A stretch of DNA of 64,000 nucleotides from Pegoplata infirma (Eukaryota; Arthropoda; Insecta; Diptera; Anthomyiidae): contig OY992536.1 in NCBI GenBank assembly GCA_963921195.1, positions 1,116,001 to 1,180,000 of the forward strand. Direction: 5' to 3'. Numbering within the stretch: the stretch's first letter is position 1; each line of letters starts with the position of its first letter. Below are positions 11,328 through 22,596 of the stretch, piece after piece. The notes beneath the pieces were generated by a model. That model did no database searches, was not told the origin of the DNA, and saw only the letters and a list, made by a program, of their open reading frames with translations. The position numbers and the translations under genes were made by a program.

Positions 11328-12003
11328 AAAAACAAGTGAGAGTGTTAAATTCGGCCGTGCCGAATCTGTAATACCCTCCAACATGCAGGGGCGTTTTATT
11401 TTTTTTGGGGGGGGGGGGGGGGGTCGGTAGTGGTAATTGGGGGGGGTCATTTCTTCTCGAATATGTGCTTAAGAATTCATTCTTATACTTTTTGCTCTCA
11501 AGAAATACAAGTTTATCATTATTTAAAAAAAAAATTATTCCACGCCCATAACAGGGGGGCGGACCGAAAAAACGACATTTTCTAATTCTGTGGGTCCAAA
11601 TGCAGGACTTTGAACTTCTTGTAGCATAAAAATGTTGTATTTGTTAAACAAAAACAAAGAAAATCATGTAAAAATATGGTATTTTTCAGAGGTTGGTTTA
11701 GTTCTTCAAGGGGGAACTTTTTTCCCCCTGGTCCGATTTTGCTCCATTACGAACTTAACCTGCCTAGGAACATAAGACATATTCGTGCCAAATGTCGGGA
11801 GTCTAGCTCTTTTATTTTGGACTGCATCGTGTTAACTACAGACGGACAGACGGACGGACGGACGGACATCGCTAGAATGTCTTAGAATCGATCACTGATC
11901 GTAAATATATATACTTTATGGGGTCCTAGACCGATATTTTGATGCGTTACACACGGAATGACAAAGTGAGTATACCCTCATACTGTAGTTGGAGGGTATA
12001 AAA
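11328..12003 (+). mobile_element. TTCGGC-hairpin / TACCCTCC element, copy B (inverted to A)
   Basis: It begins AAAACAAGTGAGAGTGTTAA with the palindrome TTCGGCCGTGCCGAA, then TACCCTCC. It ends ATATATACTTTATGGGGTCC, TAGACCGATATTTTGATGCG, TTGGAGGGTATAAAAA. A 17-G homopolymer is at 11,407-11,423. It is oriented opposite to copy A, only ~40 bp away, so the two form an interrupted palindrome. Confidence 0.7.
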
Positions 12004-12145
12004 ATATTTTTTACTTTCCCGAAACCGACGTTTTTGAAATTAAAAAAAGATAAATTTGCTTCACTGTACTAAATAGCCCATTATTGTACAAAAATAGCTT
12101 ATTGTTAGTGCAATATTTAACATTTTTTTTTCTCGAAAACAAGGC

Positions 12146-12583
12146 AAAACACATCTCTGAAAATATCAAAACAGATCGTCACCTAAAACGCAAAACAACG
12201 TAATAACACTTTTTTGCTCTTTTACAGTAGAAGTGAAAAATATTTTTTAGCATTTTTTTAATTTTGTTCATAAGTCCGTCATATTATATCGGATAGGTCT
12301 GAAATATTGGACAGATTTTAAGCCAATGAAGTGCATCAGAACTCGCGAATCACATTTTGATAACTTTATCGGGGAACCAAACAATTTTTGAAAGTACAAA
12401 ATATAATATTTTGAATTTTGACCGTAAAACTTGTTTTTTTTTTTAGCTTAGAGAGCTAAAACTTTGTGGGGACATGTGCATATTTTGATAAATTACATCA
12501 CAATCAATCAATAACTCGATTTTGAAAAAAGTGTTGTTACGTTGTTTTGCATTTTAGGTGACGAGATTCTGAAATGTGCTTGA
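12146..12583. repeat. Inverted repeat (foldback) with CGTCACCTAAAACGCAAAAC arms
   Basis: Left ATCGTCACCTAAAACGCAAA and ACAACGTAATAACACTTTTTT pair with right AAAAAAGTGTTGTTACGTTG and TTTTGCATTTTAGGTGACGA. The arms are about 60-70 bp and the spacer about 310 bp. No TSD is evident. Confidence 0.75.
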
Positions 12584-12584
12584 A

Positions 12585-13076
12585 ATTTTTTTCAAAAAAT
12601 TTAAAAAAACAAATAAAATTTACGTGAGTTTTTTGATAAGTAAAGTTTAAATATAAATTTAAAAAAAAATCAGAACTTCTTCTGAAAGTTTTCAAATTTT
12701 AATTTTTTTAATCTAATCTTTAATTTTAAAGACGTTATGCATTTCATTTAATTTGCATAAATAATACAAATAAATATAATTTGCAAAAAAAAGTGCGGAA
12801 ATTTAAAGGCTCTTATTCATAATACTTAGACTTATTGTGAGTTTAATTGACAATTATTCCTGCAATATCTGTCAAATAAACCGACATAAATTATATTTCA
12901 GGTTTTATGAATAACCACCTAAATATTTGCCCATGCCCACGAGATCCATTTTTTAACAAACCTAAATTTTATTTTTGCTATTAACAAGTTACCTAAGGTA
13001 AAATACTTTGCCATAGATATCCCATTAAAACCAACATGTTTTTTCTGTAGTGGAACAGTTGGTGTGGAATGCCTCA
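12585..13076. mobile_element. Right part of a TGAGGCATTCC foldback
   Basis: The right terminus CAGTTGGTGTGGAATGCCTCA ends at 13,076 and is followed by TA. Upstream CATGTTTTTTCTGTAGTGG matches the family at 19,125. Further left the similarity fades. The left terminus is not identified. Confidence 0.6.
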
Positions 13077-13080
13077 TATA

Positions 13081-14273
13081 TAATAATAAGAAGAAAGAGA
13101 ATAAAAAAAACAATAAACTAAGGCTAATTGCTATGGTGCAATTGATCTCTTCTTACACTTTCTTTTGTTTTCATTATGGGAATCGCATCGTTTCTTTTAT
13201 ACTTGCTTGTAATACATACAAAACTACTACTACAACTACTACTACTAATACGGGGGGTACCTACATCATCCTCATCATCAATGGAGGATGTCAAATGCTT
13301 TTGATGTTTTCTATTTAAAAATAAAAGAAAATTAAAAAAATCAAGTACATAATTGTTCGCTCAACTTAACAAGAAACTGTAGTGGGAAAAGAACAGCCAA
13401 GTTGGATTTATGACAAAAGAATAAGTAGAAAACCTGTTATATGAGATTAAATGCAATTATTATAATAAGCATTCAGATTATGTCAGTTAAACGGAAATTA
13501 TCCCATTCCACACACACACACACACACACACGGTTCTTAAGATTTAACGATATTTAGAAAAATACAAAAAAAAGAACCAGAAAAGCTTCAACAAAAACTT
13601 ATTAAAATCTATTACTTTTGACACATGTCATTAAGTAATTTTAATCACCCCATGGCTAAAAGACACTCAGTCTAATGACTACGAGTACAGAAATAAATCC
13701 ACCTCCAACAAATACATACATGTTCTATGTATGTATGAGTGTCATTAGACTTTCGAGTCTATATACATAATTCAAAGTGCAAATGTTTTATACATACACT
13801 TGAATAAATTTTTTGAGTTAAATAACACGAAAATGTTAGTAAGGACAAAATAAATTTTAGTTGCTTTGGAAACAAAATAGTAAAATTAACTTTAACCAAA
13901 ATGGTTGCAAGTGTTGGTATTATTAAAACGACGATAGCAGCAATAGCATCGCATTAGCTTATACGAATTTTTGTACTGTCCCTGAGGATGTTATTCAATA
14001 AATAAATAAATAAATATTGGAGGAATGAAAAAAAGAAGATTTTTTAAAAAAATAAAGACCTCGAGCTTGATTATTTACTATTAATTATAATTCTGATTAA
14101 TTTTTATTGAAAAATTTAAAATTGCTTAATTCGACTTTTAAAATTTTATATTTGAAGTAGCTGGAAGTAATTATTTACTTTATTAATTAAAATTATGATA
14201 TTATCATAGAATAGTTTTCAAGAAAATTATTTTTCTGTTTTAAATTTATTAATGTTGGTAATGTTTGCAAGAC
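13081..14273. other. AT-rich noncoding with microsatellites
   Basis: It contains an ACT-rich stretch near 13,224-13,250, a (CA)n tract at 13,509-13,531 and an (AATA)n tract near 13,997. The last ~110 bp are paralogous to 27,065-27,176. No gene seen. Confidence 0.55.
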
Positions 14274-14276
14274 TTA

Positions 14277-15550
14277 CAAGGGAAGTATCTCAACCCTTAT
14301 GAACCGATTTGCCTGAAACTTAAAATATATATAAAAGAGACGATTTTAAGGCTGGGGTGTCTCGGCTTATCGGCCATATCAGAGTTTTAAAATTTCGTTG
14401 TCCCCTTATGAAACAAAGTGGACCTTCGGGAAAATTTCGATATCTCCCGAACTAATAGGAATATCCGGGACGGGAATTCCCGTAAATTTTCGATCCCGAA
14501 ATCCCGGGAAATAGAGCGGGTATTCCCGGTAACTTTAATTTCTTTGAAATTGTTGTTTTTTCGACTTCTATTGATTATGTTATAAGTGATTTTGTAGAGA
14601 TTTTATTAAAATTGTTGATAATTGATGGCAGAAACGTACGCAGGGACCAGGAGGGCTTGAAAAGTATTCCAAGAGATACCTTCTAAATTAGATCTAAATC
14701 TTCGATAGGATATAATTATCGGAACCTGATCCTTTTTTTAGAAGCTTAACAATTTTCTTTTTGTTTCTATAGAAAATATTTATGTCTCTGGATATGATCC
14801 TTTTTAAATCGATAAATTGATATAAAATTTGTGCAAGGAATGACTCTGAAATTAACAAGTTTTTTTTTAGAAAGCAGAATTTTTAATTTTTTTTAATAAC
14901 TTTTTGATGTAAATTTTCCTATAATTTCATTTTTCGGAAACAGTTACATTCAGTTTCAGAGACATAATTGAGAAATTCCTTTGAATCAGGAATCAGGAAT
15001 ACATGTACTTCTTTCAAAAAATACATGTATTTTGAAAGATAATTTTAAAAAGTGCTCTTTTACCACCAGTGCCAGTGCCAGGGCTGGCAAGTAAGACTCT
15101 GAATACCAATATTGTGTTTTAGAGGCAAAACTTTGAGAACCAATTGTAATAATTAACTGAGATGAATAAGATTAAATGATCAATTTTTATTATTAAAACA
15201 GATAAAGTGAGGTGAAGGAACATATTCCCCTAAAAATACTTTTTAAAAGACTTTGACATATTTGGGCCGTTTTTTTATAAAAACTGTGTAAAAATTTTTT
15301 TTATTTTTTTCTCGAAACTTATTATTTTTTTTTGTTTTAGGAACCTAAATAAGATTTTTATGGTGGTAATAAACATTATAAATACTGTAATCGCATTCAT
15401 AAGGTTTTTATACATTTTTTTGACAAAAAATTTGGGTTTTTACTTTTTGCGGGAATTCCCGGGATCCCGGGAAATTTAAAAATGAATCCCGCTTTCCCGG
15501 GAAATGAAAAGTCCGGGAAAAGAAAAATTCTAGTTGAGATACTTCCCTTG
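14277..15550. mobile_element. Harbinger-like MITE (TSD TTA) with a nested CCCGGG foldback
   Basis: It is bounded by TTA at 14,274-14,276 and 15,551-15,553. The left arm CAAGGGAAGTATCTCAACCC, TATGAACCGATTTGCCTGAA, GGGGTGTCTCGGCTTATCGG matches 6,286. The right arm is only TTGAGATACTTCCCTTG, because a second element fills the middle and has removed or replaced most of it. The preserved empty-site relative is at 27,174. Confidence 0.8.
14465..15517. mobile_element. Foldback with CCCGGG-rich arms, nested
   Basis: Left GACGGGAATTCCCG, ATCCCGGGAAATAGAGCGGG pairs with right GCGGGAATTCCCGGGATCCC, CCCGCTTTCCCGGGAAATG, GTCCGGGAAA. The interior (about 14,690-15,400) has a diverged paralogue at 26,500-27,060. 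The GC-rich SmaI-like motifs stand out against the AT-rich surroundings. Superfamily unclear. Confidence 0.65.
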
Positions 15551-15555
15551 TTAGT

Positions 15556-16137
15556 CTACACGTGTTTCGGAATTTGTCAGATTCCATTGTTTAGACTATT
15601 TAGCAAATATATAAATCGGTAATGTACAAACCAAAATATTAATTCATATTCAACTGTACTCTCATTGAGAATTAGAAGAATAAAATTGCACAATCTCTGT
15701 AGACGGAATCTCCTAAAAACATAATATTTTTAAGGTCGAAAAAACAATTTTTATATTTTAAATAATCAAATTTGAAAAAAATGGTTGAAAAAATGGTAAA
15801 TATCTTTTATATGGTACAACACTCGCATATATTTGAGCATTTCCAATATATTTAAGTATTTCCAACAACAACCTGCATATAGCATTTTCCAATGCAAAAT
15901 CATATGTAAATCTATTTGTATTAGTTTTTTGTTAGTTATTTAACGATTGTAATCTTACCAAGAGATTGAACAATTTTCTTCTTCTAATTCTCCACGAATT
16001 TAGAGTTGAATTTGTAATTATATTTTTGTTTGAACATTAGCGATCACTTAAATTTCCTTTGCTACTTGTAGTATAGGGTTTTATATTTGCTAAATAGTCT
16101 TGACAATGGAATCTGACAAATTCCGAAACGTGTCTTC
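15556..16137. repeat. Inverted-repeat element with CACGTGTTTCGGAATTTGTC arms
   Basis: Left CACGTGTTTCGGAATTTGTC, AGATTCCATTGT, ACTATTTAGCAAATAT pairs with right ATATTTGCTAAATAGTCTTG, ACAATGGAATCTGACAAATT, CCGAAACGTGTC. Inner arms pair through GAGAATTAGAAGAA and TTCTTCTAATTCTC. A one-armed relative is at 27,180-27,240. Confidence 0.75.
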
Positions 16138-16862
16138 CAAAAATTAAACATACAAATAAATTTTAAACAGAAATTTTTTTTGGAATATTATTCTATGAGA
16201 ATATCAGAGAATTTTTAAAAATAGCACAAATTACGCCTGAAAGATTAATACATAAGATAGCAATAAATTGAATACCATTAAATTAGCGTATAACCAAGAT
16301 TTGTAAAACTTTTCTGAGTGTACATAAGTATTTAAGTATATTTTTTTTGTGTGCCTTATATAATTTGTTTGTATGGTTAAGGATGCCAAGATTTCAGTCA
16401 TTTTAGATAAGATAAAAAACAGGAAAATGAAATTATGTTAATTTAATTTAATTGAAAATAATTTTTAAATTAAATTATATGTATACAATATTCTTTTAAA
16501 AAAAAAAGTTCTTAAGTAATTTCGACATCCGTTTCATTCAGATAAAGAAAAAAACAAAAAAAAAGCTTTAAATTAGAAATCGGATATATAGGAAACGTTC
16601 CTTATAATTTAATTATTAATCAATTTTTCTTGTAAAGATATCTAACGGCAAAAATTATATACGTGTTGAAGAAAAGCCCAAAAGGCAATTCAAAAGTCGC
16701 TAATTAGTAATATGGATACAAATTTGAATAGAATATATCGCAACAAAATTCACTAAATTTTGTATTTTTTTTTTGTGACACACTAAATTTATTAGGGTGT
16801 TCGAAATTAAATTTTTCCTTAAAATACCTAAAACCAAAAACTTTTTGTAATAAATGCACTTA
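16138..16862. other. AT-rich noncoding, nothing recognised
   Basis: No coding, RNA or repeat feature could be delimited. Confidence 0.5.
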
Positions 16863-17008
16863 AGGTATCTACAGACGACGCAATAAAATGCACAATATTT
16901 TTGACGTTTACCCGCAATTGGCATAAATAAAAATACTGTGTACAATATTGAACTGAAAAAAAAAATACATGCAGATTGTACATAATATTGAATCGTCTGT
17001 AGAGGCCT
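16863..17008. mobile_element. Small MITE, TIR AGG..TCTACAGACGA, TSD TTA
   Basis: TTA at 16,860-16,862 and 17,009-17,011 flank a 146-bp element. AGGTATCTACAGACGA at the left pairs with TCGTCTGTAGAGGCCT at the right. Inner parts also pair (CAATATT). The 3-bp TTA duplication suggests a Harbinger-like origin; this is inference. Confidence 0.6.
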
Positions 17009-17441
17009 TTACAATAATGCAAGTCAATTTCACTTTGTTAAAAATGTTTTTATTTCAAAAAAATTTTTGTTTTACGTTTTTGGAGTGATCATATAATTCT
17101 ACTTCTGAATGGATTTGACTCTGTGACATGCCTCTTAAATTGGCTTTTTTAAATTAAAATTTATAAAAAGAAAAAAACAATCCGAATCAAGCAGCCACGT
17201 AGTTTATGACTGAAACTGTTACAAAAGCATTAATATTAGAAACCAAAACATCAACATAATTTAAATATTTACATACATTTACAAAAGTGAACCGGGAGTG
17301 CATATTATGTACATTAAAACATTTGTACATACCAAAAAATATATTTAAGTTGACATCTGACATTTAATTTACTGCTGTTCATTTGCTGTATGCTACACAC
17401 AAACATTAAATAAACCTACATAAGTTTCTATGTAACAATTA

Positions 17442-17605
17442 GGGTAGAGTGAAATCTTAGTCGATTTTCTAAGTTGGTCCATTCGCAAAAAAATTTTCTA
17501 AAAAAAATGTTCCAGACAATTAAAGTTCACATTTAAATAAGGTCGCCCAAGAGAATCTTTTCCGCATAGAGAAAATCAACAAAAAAAATATTTTTCACAA
17601 CACCC
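17442..17605. mobile_element. Small TA-flanked MITE, TIR GGGT...GTGAAA
   Basis: GGGTAGAGTGAAA begins after TA at 17,440-17,441. TTTTTCACAACACCC ends before TA at 17,606-17,607. Length 164 bp; mariner-like by TSD. Confidence 0.55.
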
Positions 17606-17970
17606 TAGTAATTATGTGGTGTAACTGTCAATGGTTTGGTATTTCATCTTTTGTGTACATATATATGTATTAATATTCATGCATACGTTTGTATGTGTGC
17701 GTGTTTGCATATTTATGTATATGTTTGTTAGTTAGTTAGTATGTTAGTTTATTTTTTAAACAGTATCTGCGTTTTGCATTTCAATATTTGTTTGTTTTGT
17801 TCTCTTTCCAACTTGGTAACTTGCCAAATGTTCACAAAAAGATTTCCTCCATTTTTTACTTTATACACCTATCACAAGCTTAACATGGAACGTTGTGGAT
17901 TTATAAAATAGTAAAAATAAATTATTCTTGATTTTCTATAATATTGCAAAATTTCCATTATAAGAGGCCT

Positions 17971-18091
17971 TAATGCGAATATTTCAAGCTTTTGAATTTA
18001 GTATTTAAATTCAATTTTAGGAATTTTGCTTTAATGCGAATATTTCAAGCTCTTTAATTAAGCATTTAAATTTAATTTCAGGAATTTTGTT
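17971..18091 (+). repeat. ~61-bp tandem duplication
   Basis: TAATGCGAATATTTCAAGCT ... AATTTTAGGAATTTTG occurs twice in tandem (17,971 and 18,032) with about 10 differences. The rest of 17,606-18,393 is AT-rich noncoding sequence with nothing else recognised. Confidence 0.8.
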
Positions 18092-18393
18092 TATCGCTTC
18101 GAAATCAAACTAAAAATTAAGCTATTTAAAAATTATTTTGTCGCTTGTACAGTAGAGTGATCCAGAAAAAGAAAAAGTTGTAAATCGAAATCTCCATTAG
18201 GCTTCAAATATACCAATATAAAATAAAACAAGTTCTGTTAAAAAAAAAAAAAAAAACTATTAAAAAAGTTGTTTCTTAGGGTCGCTCAATGCCTTAAAAA
18301 GTTATATTTTTATTTTAAAAATCTAAATATTTAAAAATAAAATAAAAACATATATTTTTCCACTGCACACTATGATTGTCGATGATACGCATA

Positions 18394-19167
18394 TGAGGCA
18401 TTCCACACCAAATGTCCAGCGAAAAAAAACATGTGTATCGTAAACTTTTGAATAGGTTGTCTGGATAGCCCTATATGGAACTTAGAAAATTGCGTTTTTT
18501 CAATTTTTCAAAAACTCGACTTAGGATACGTGGTCAAATATTGGAAAAATTGACAAATTTGCGGCGAGTTGTCTTAATTAAATATTTATCACATTAAAAC
18601 GAAATGCCCCACAATAGTTTTGTATGGGCTATCGATTAAATTTTTTTTTTTGGAAAGTTTTCAGAACCCGTTCTGAAATTTTCCATTTTTTAAAAAAAGT
18701 CAATTTATCAAAAATCCGGCTATTTTGTTTTAAAATTTTTTTTTTTAAAGTTTAGATGTTTTTTTAACCACACAAAAAAATTCAGACACGCGTTTTTGGT
18801 TTTTTTTTTTCGAAAAAATCGCATTTGAATTTTAAATTTCATAACAATTTAGTAATTTGCTTGTATTTTCTTGTTTCAACAGAGCGTATGAGTAATATTT
18901 ATGCAATTAATAATACTCATTCGCAACGTTAAAACAAGAAAATACAAGCAAATTACAAAATTGTAATTTAAAATTCAAATGCGATTTTCTCAAAAAAAAA
19001 CGTAATACGCGTTTCTGATTTTTTTTGTGTGGATTGACAAACATCTAAACTTTTAAAACCAAAAACGTCATTTTCTTAGTTCCATATAGGGCTATCCAAA
19101 CAACATATTCAGAAATTTACGGGACACATGTTTTTCTGTAGCGGGACATTTGGTGTGGATTGCCTCA
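18394..19167. mobile_element. Complete TGAGGCATTCC foldback
   Basis: The 774-bp element lies between TA at 18,392-18,393 and 19,168-19,169. The TIR TGAGGCATTCCACACCAAAT is repeated inverted with one or two changes. Arms pair well inward (TCCATATAGGGCTATCCA; AAATTCAAATGCGATTTT; CTTGTTTTAACGTTGCG around the centre). The central motif is GAGTATTATTAATTGCATAA. It is the reference copy for fragments at 1,573, 1,883, 6,166, 13,076, 45,122, 53,179 and 62,693. Confidence 0.85.
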
Positions 19168-19254
19168 TATTTGCGAATCTCGTTAACTAATGGCGAAAAG
19201 TCGATGCGCATTTTCCAGCTGATAACGGGAAAAATTATAATAAATTTTAGGAGG

Positions 19255-19490
19255 GTACTTTTAGTTCTCTACTTGGTAATGGGTACTCCTACCCGTCACG
19301 CTTACTTGGTAATAGCTTTGAATACTACTAATTACCATTAGCATTACTTAACGCACAAAAAGGCAAAATATGGTTACCTCCAATGACATCACCGTGTTAA
19401 TGTAATTACCATTGAAATTTGGAGGTAACTAGTTACCCAAATAATTTTTAACCCCTTTGGTTAATTACTTGGTAAGTGATGTTTTTTGCC
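19255..19490. mobile_element. Diverged copy of CCCAGCAAAAAC-type MITE
   Basis: CTTGGTAATGGGTACTCCTA, ATACTACTAATTACCATTAG and AAAAAGGCAAAATATGGTTA match the delimited element at 47,846-48,077 in the same order. The terminal repeats are eroded here (TTTTTTGCCGTGTTA at the right). Confidence 0.75.
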
Positions 19491-19829
19491 GTGTTATTAA
19501 CAAAAAAAATTTTAAAAAAATTTTAGCTGATCTATTTTGGTCCAAAAAAGAATTTCAAATTCCAGAAAAGTTAGTTTTTTTTATAAAAAAAAACATATTT
19601 TATTTCAAAATAGCACTCAAATGGTGCATAAGGCCGATTTAAGTACAGGAAAAATAAAAATAAAAAAATCGCGATGGATATCAAAATTTTGGTAAAATAA
19701 TGCGTATTAAGAAAATAAATAAAACGAAATATGTTACCGGATTGGCATAGTCAGTGGATACATTTTAAAAATCTATAAAGTAAAAAATGCATTTATGGAC
19801 CATACCTATCTGCTACACCATATACAGAT
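19491..19829. other. AT-rich noncoding
   Basis: Nothing recognised. Confidence 0.45.
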
Positions 19830-20650
19830 GTAATTCGAAAAAGATCAATTGTAATTCGGAGATTCTATTTGTAATTCGAAGATTCCATTTGTAATTCGAA
19901 GATTCCATTTGTAATTCGAAGATTCCATTTGTAATTCGAACACTCCAATTGTAATTCGAAGATTCCATTTGTAATTCAAAGATTCCAATTGTAATTCGAA
20001 AAAGATCAATTATAATTCGAAAAAGATCAATTGTAATTCGAAAAAGATCAATTGTAATTCGAAAAAGATCAATTGTAATTCGTAAAAGATCAATTGTAAT
20101 TCGAAAAAGATCAATTGTAATTCGAAAAAGATCAATTGTAATTCGAAAAAGATCAATTGTAATTCGTAAAAGATCAATTGTAATTCGTAAAAGATCAATT
20201 GTAATTCGTAAAAGATCAATTGTAATTCGAAAAAGATCAATTGTAATTCGTAAAAGATCAATTGTAATTCGAAAAATATCAATTGTAATTCGAAGATTCC
20301 ACTTGTAATTCGGAGATTCCAATAGTAATTCGAAGATTCCAATTGTAATTCGAAAACCAACGAGTAAATCAACAAAAAAACAATGTTTTTAAAGGCGTAA
20401 GAAACGTTTTTTTGTTGATCTACTCGTTGGTTTTCGAATTACAATTGGAATCTTCGAATTACAAATGGAATCTTCGAATTACAATTGATCTTTTTCGAAT
20501 TACAATTGATCTTTTACGAATTACAATTGATCTTTTTCGAATTACAATTGATCTTTTACGAATTACAATTGATCTTTTACGAATTACAATTGATCTTTTA
20601 CGAATTACAATTGATCTTTTTCGAATTACAATTGATCTTTTTCGAATTAC
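19830..20650. repeat. 21-bp minisatellite arranged as a giant palindrome
   Basis: The left arm (19,830-20,352) is about 25 tandem units of GTAATTCGAAAAAGATCAATT, with AAAGATTCC variants of ~20 bp at the outer part and near the centre. The right arm (20,428-20,650) is the inverted complement with about 10 units. The centre has perfect inner arms AACCAACGAGTAAATCAACA and TTTTTTTGTTGATCTACTCG around ~25 bp. Because 21 is divisible by three, the array is open in several frames on both strands as heptapeptide repeats (RITIDLF and LQLIFFE). I regard these as spurious. Confidence 0.95.
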
Positions 20651-21149
20651 AATTTAAATTACAAATTAAAACTTTGGTAATGGGTGGTGATTATGTAACA
20701 CAACTTTCAGTTTTAATTGTAATCGTAAGACAAAAATTAAAAAAAAATGCCAACAAAAATGTTTGTAAAATTACAAAATAATCTGCTGAAATTTAAACAA
20801 AAAATTTTTTTAAAGTCAGTAAAAATACAGAAAATTTTCTGTATCCATTTTAACAGAAAAATCTGGTAAAAGATTTCTAATTCAAACTGAAAGTTGTTTT
20901 ACAGATTTTTCGACAGAGTTTTTCTTCTGGGTTAACGACTTGGGCTCATTATGTATTTAACTCCATGTATTTAACTCAAGATGACACCACCAGCAACTCT
21001 CTAGCGATTTCGATGTTCGGCGGGGGATTTGTGGATGCAAAAAAAAAATACGGATCTTTGAATATCCGTATTTTAAAATTGATCATGGATCAATAATATA
21101 TCGAGGGAAAATATTCAAAACTTGCTCTCCGCAGTGTTATAATATAGCA
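20651..21149. other. AT-rich noncoding
   Basis: Local imperfect inverted repeat around CAGAAAATTTTCTG; otherwise nothing recognised. Confidence 0.45.
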
Positions 21150-21275
21150 GATCGCTAGTTTTGACTATTTGCCCACGATATACACTTTATGGGGTCCCCG
21201 ACCAATATTTTGATGCGTTTCAAACAGAATGGCAAAGTGAGTATATCCCCATACTGTAGTTGGAGGGTACATATA
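21150..21275 (+). mobile_element. Fragment of TTCGGC/TACCCTCC element (3' end)
   Basis: GATCGCTAG, ATATACACTTTATGGGGTCC, CGACCAATATTTTGATGCG and CATACTGTAGTTGGAGGGTA match the right end of copy B at 11,870-12,000. The left part is absent. Confidence 0.75.
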
Positions 21276-21309
21276 TAAAAAAAAAAAATGTTGCTGGGCA
21301 TGCACATTA

Positions 21310-22590
21310 GGGTGGAGTAAATTTATCAATTTTCGAATTCTGCTTTTTAGGGTCAATATTTCCATACAAAAAATATTGAACCTGTAGGGCAATGTCTTTA
21401 GGTTCCTTTTTTGACTTAAAAATCGGAAAGTTTCGAACAAGGGTAAAAAATTGGATTTTTTTAAACTTAAATTTATTTATTAGTTAATTTATTTATTAGT
21501 TAATATTTATTTATATATATTTATTAGTTAATATTTGAACGTTACATTGAAGTGTGTTTTTTTCTGTTTTTGCACAAAAAATATTTTTAATTAGTTTTTT
21601 TTTATGAAAATATAATGTTATATTAGCACAGTATTGAAAATATACACCTTATTTTTAATATTCTATTATTTTTTTTTTTTTTGCTTTAATGAAATTTGAA
21701 ATAATTTAAAAAAAATTTTTTTTTGCCATGAAAACATTTTTTTAGTAATATGAGTTATTAGACTGGCATTTTTCTGTATAGCAAAATTTTTTCTTCTCCG
21801 ATTTTCAAAGTCCGGGCATTTTTTTTTATTCTACTAGGCCTAAACCTCATGTGGTACCAATTTGATGTCAATCGGATTAAATTAACCCGTGGCGCCCGGC
21901 GGTCAAAGTTTTGGATTTTTGAAAAATTTTTAAAATAAAATTTAAAAAAAAATTATTTTTCGACACATCATATTTGTTAATTTCGATGCGCTGAGCACAA
22001 ATATCAAAACAAAATTAAAATAGCTCGATCGGTTTTCGAGATATCGCCATTTCAAATTTGTAAAAAATGGCGGTTTTTTCCTACGTTTAAGAAATTTTTA
22101 AAAAAAAGTCTAAAAATTTCATTCCGCCGGCCCTTTTGTAGAGCTTGAGACAATCTTTCATTTAAAAGTAGTTTGAGCCAAATCGGATCATTTTAAGCCG
22201 TTGTGTCGAAAGATAAAATTTTTTTTAATTTTATTTTTAAAAATTTTTCAAAAATCCAAAACTTTGACCGCCGGGCGCCACGGGTTAATTTAATCCGATT
22301 GACCTCAAATTGGTACCACATAAGTTTTAGATCTAGGACAATCAAAATTTGCCCGGACACTTGGGAAAATCGAAAGATGACAAAAAAATTACAGTCTAAT
22401 CAGTTATATTTAAATTAAAAAGAAAAATCAATTTGTTCGGAACTTTTTGATTTTCATGTCAAAAAAGGAACCAAAAGACATTGCATTGCACAAGTCCAAT
22501 ATTTTTTTGCGCTAATATCGATCCCAAAAGACAACTTTTCCGAACCTGACGATTTTAAAATTTGACAAAAAATTAAAATTTGACCCACCC
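21310..22590. mobile_element. Outer foldback GGGTGGAGTAAATTT, TSD TTA, with another foldback inside
   Basis: TTA at 21,307-21,309 and 22,591-22,593 flank GGGTGGAGTAAATTT and its inverted partner AAATTTGACCCACCC. Arms pair further inward (AGGTTCCTTTTTTGAC with GTCAAAAAAGGAACC). The interior is occupied by the GACTGGCAT element. Diverged single-arm relatives occur at 30,490 and 60,270 inside the GGGCAAG element. Confidence 0.7.
21761..22396. mobile_element. GACTGGCAT foldback, nested copy
   Basis: It is flanked by TA at 21,759-21,760 and 22,397-22,398. Left GACTGGCAT, AGTCCGGGCA, GGCCTAAACCTCATGTGGTA, CGTGGCGCCCGGCGGTCAAA pairs with right TTTGACCGCCGGGCGCCACG, TGGTACCACATAAGTTTTAG, TTGCCCGGAC. 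It is 636 bp and almost entirely inverted repeat. Sister copy at 42,639-43,239. Confidence 0.8.
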
Positions 22591-22596
22591 TTATGC

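Noticed and set aside
19813..20781. Overlapping long open frames with RITIDLF / LQLIFFE heptad repeats on both strands
   Set aside because: They are produced by the 21-bp minisatellite, exist in multiple frames and both strands, and end when the array ends. No non-repeat protein signature.
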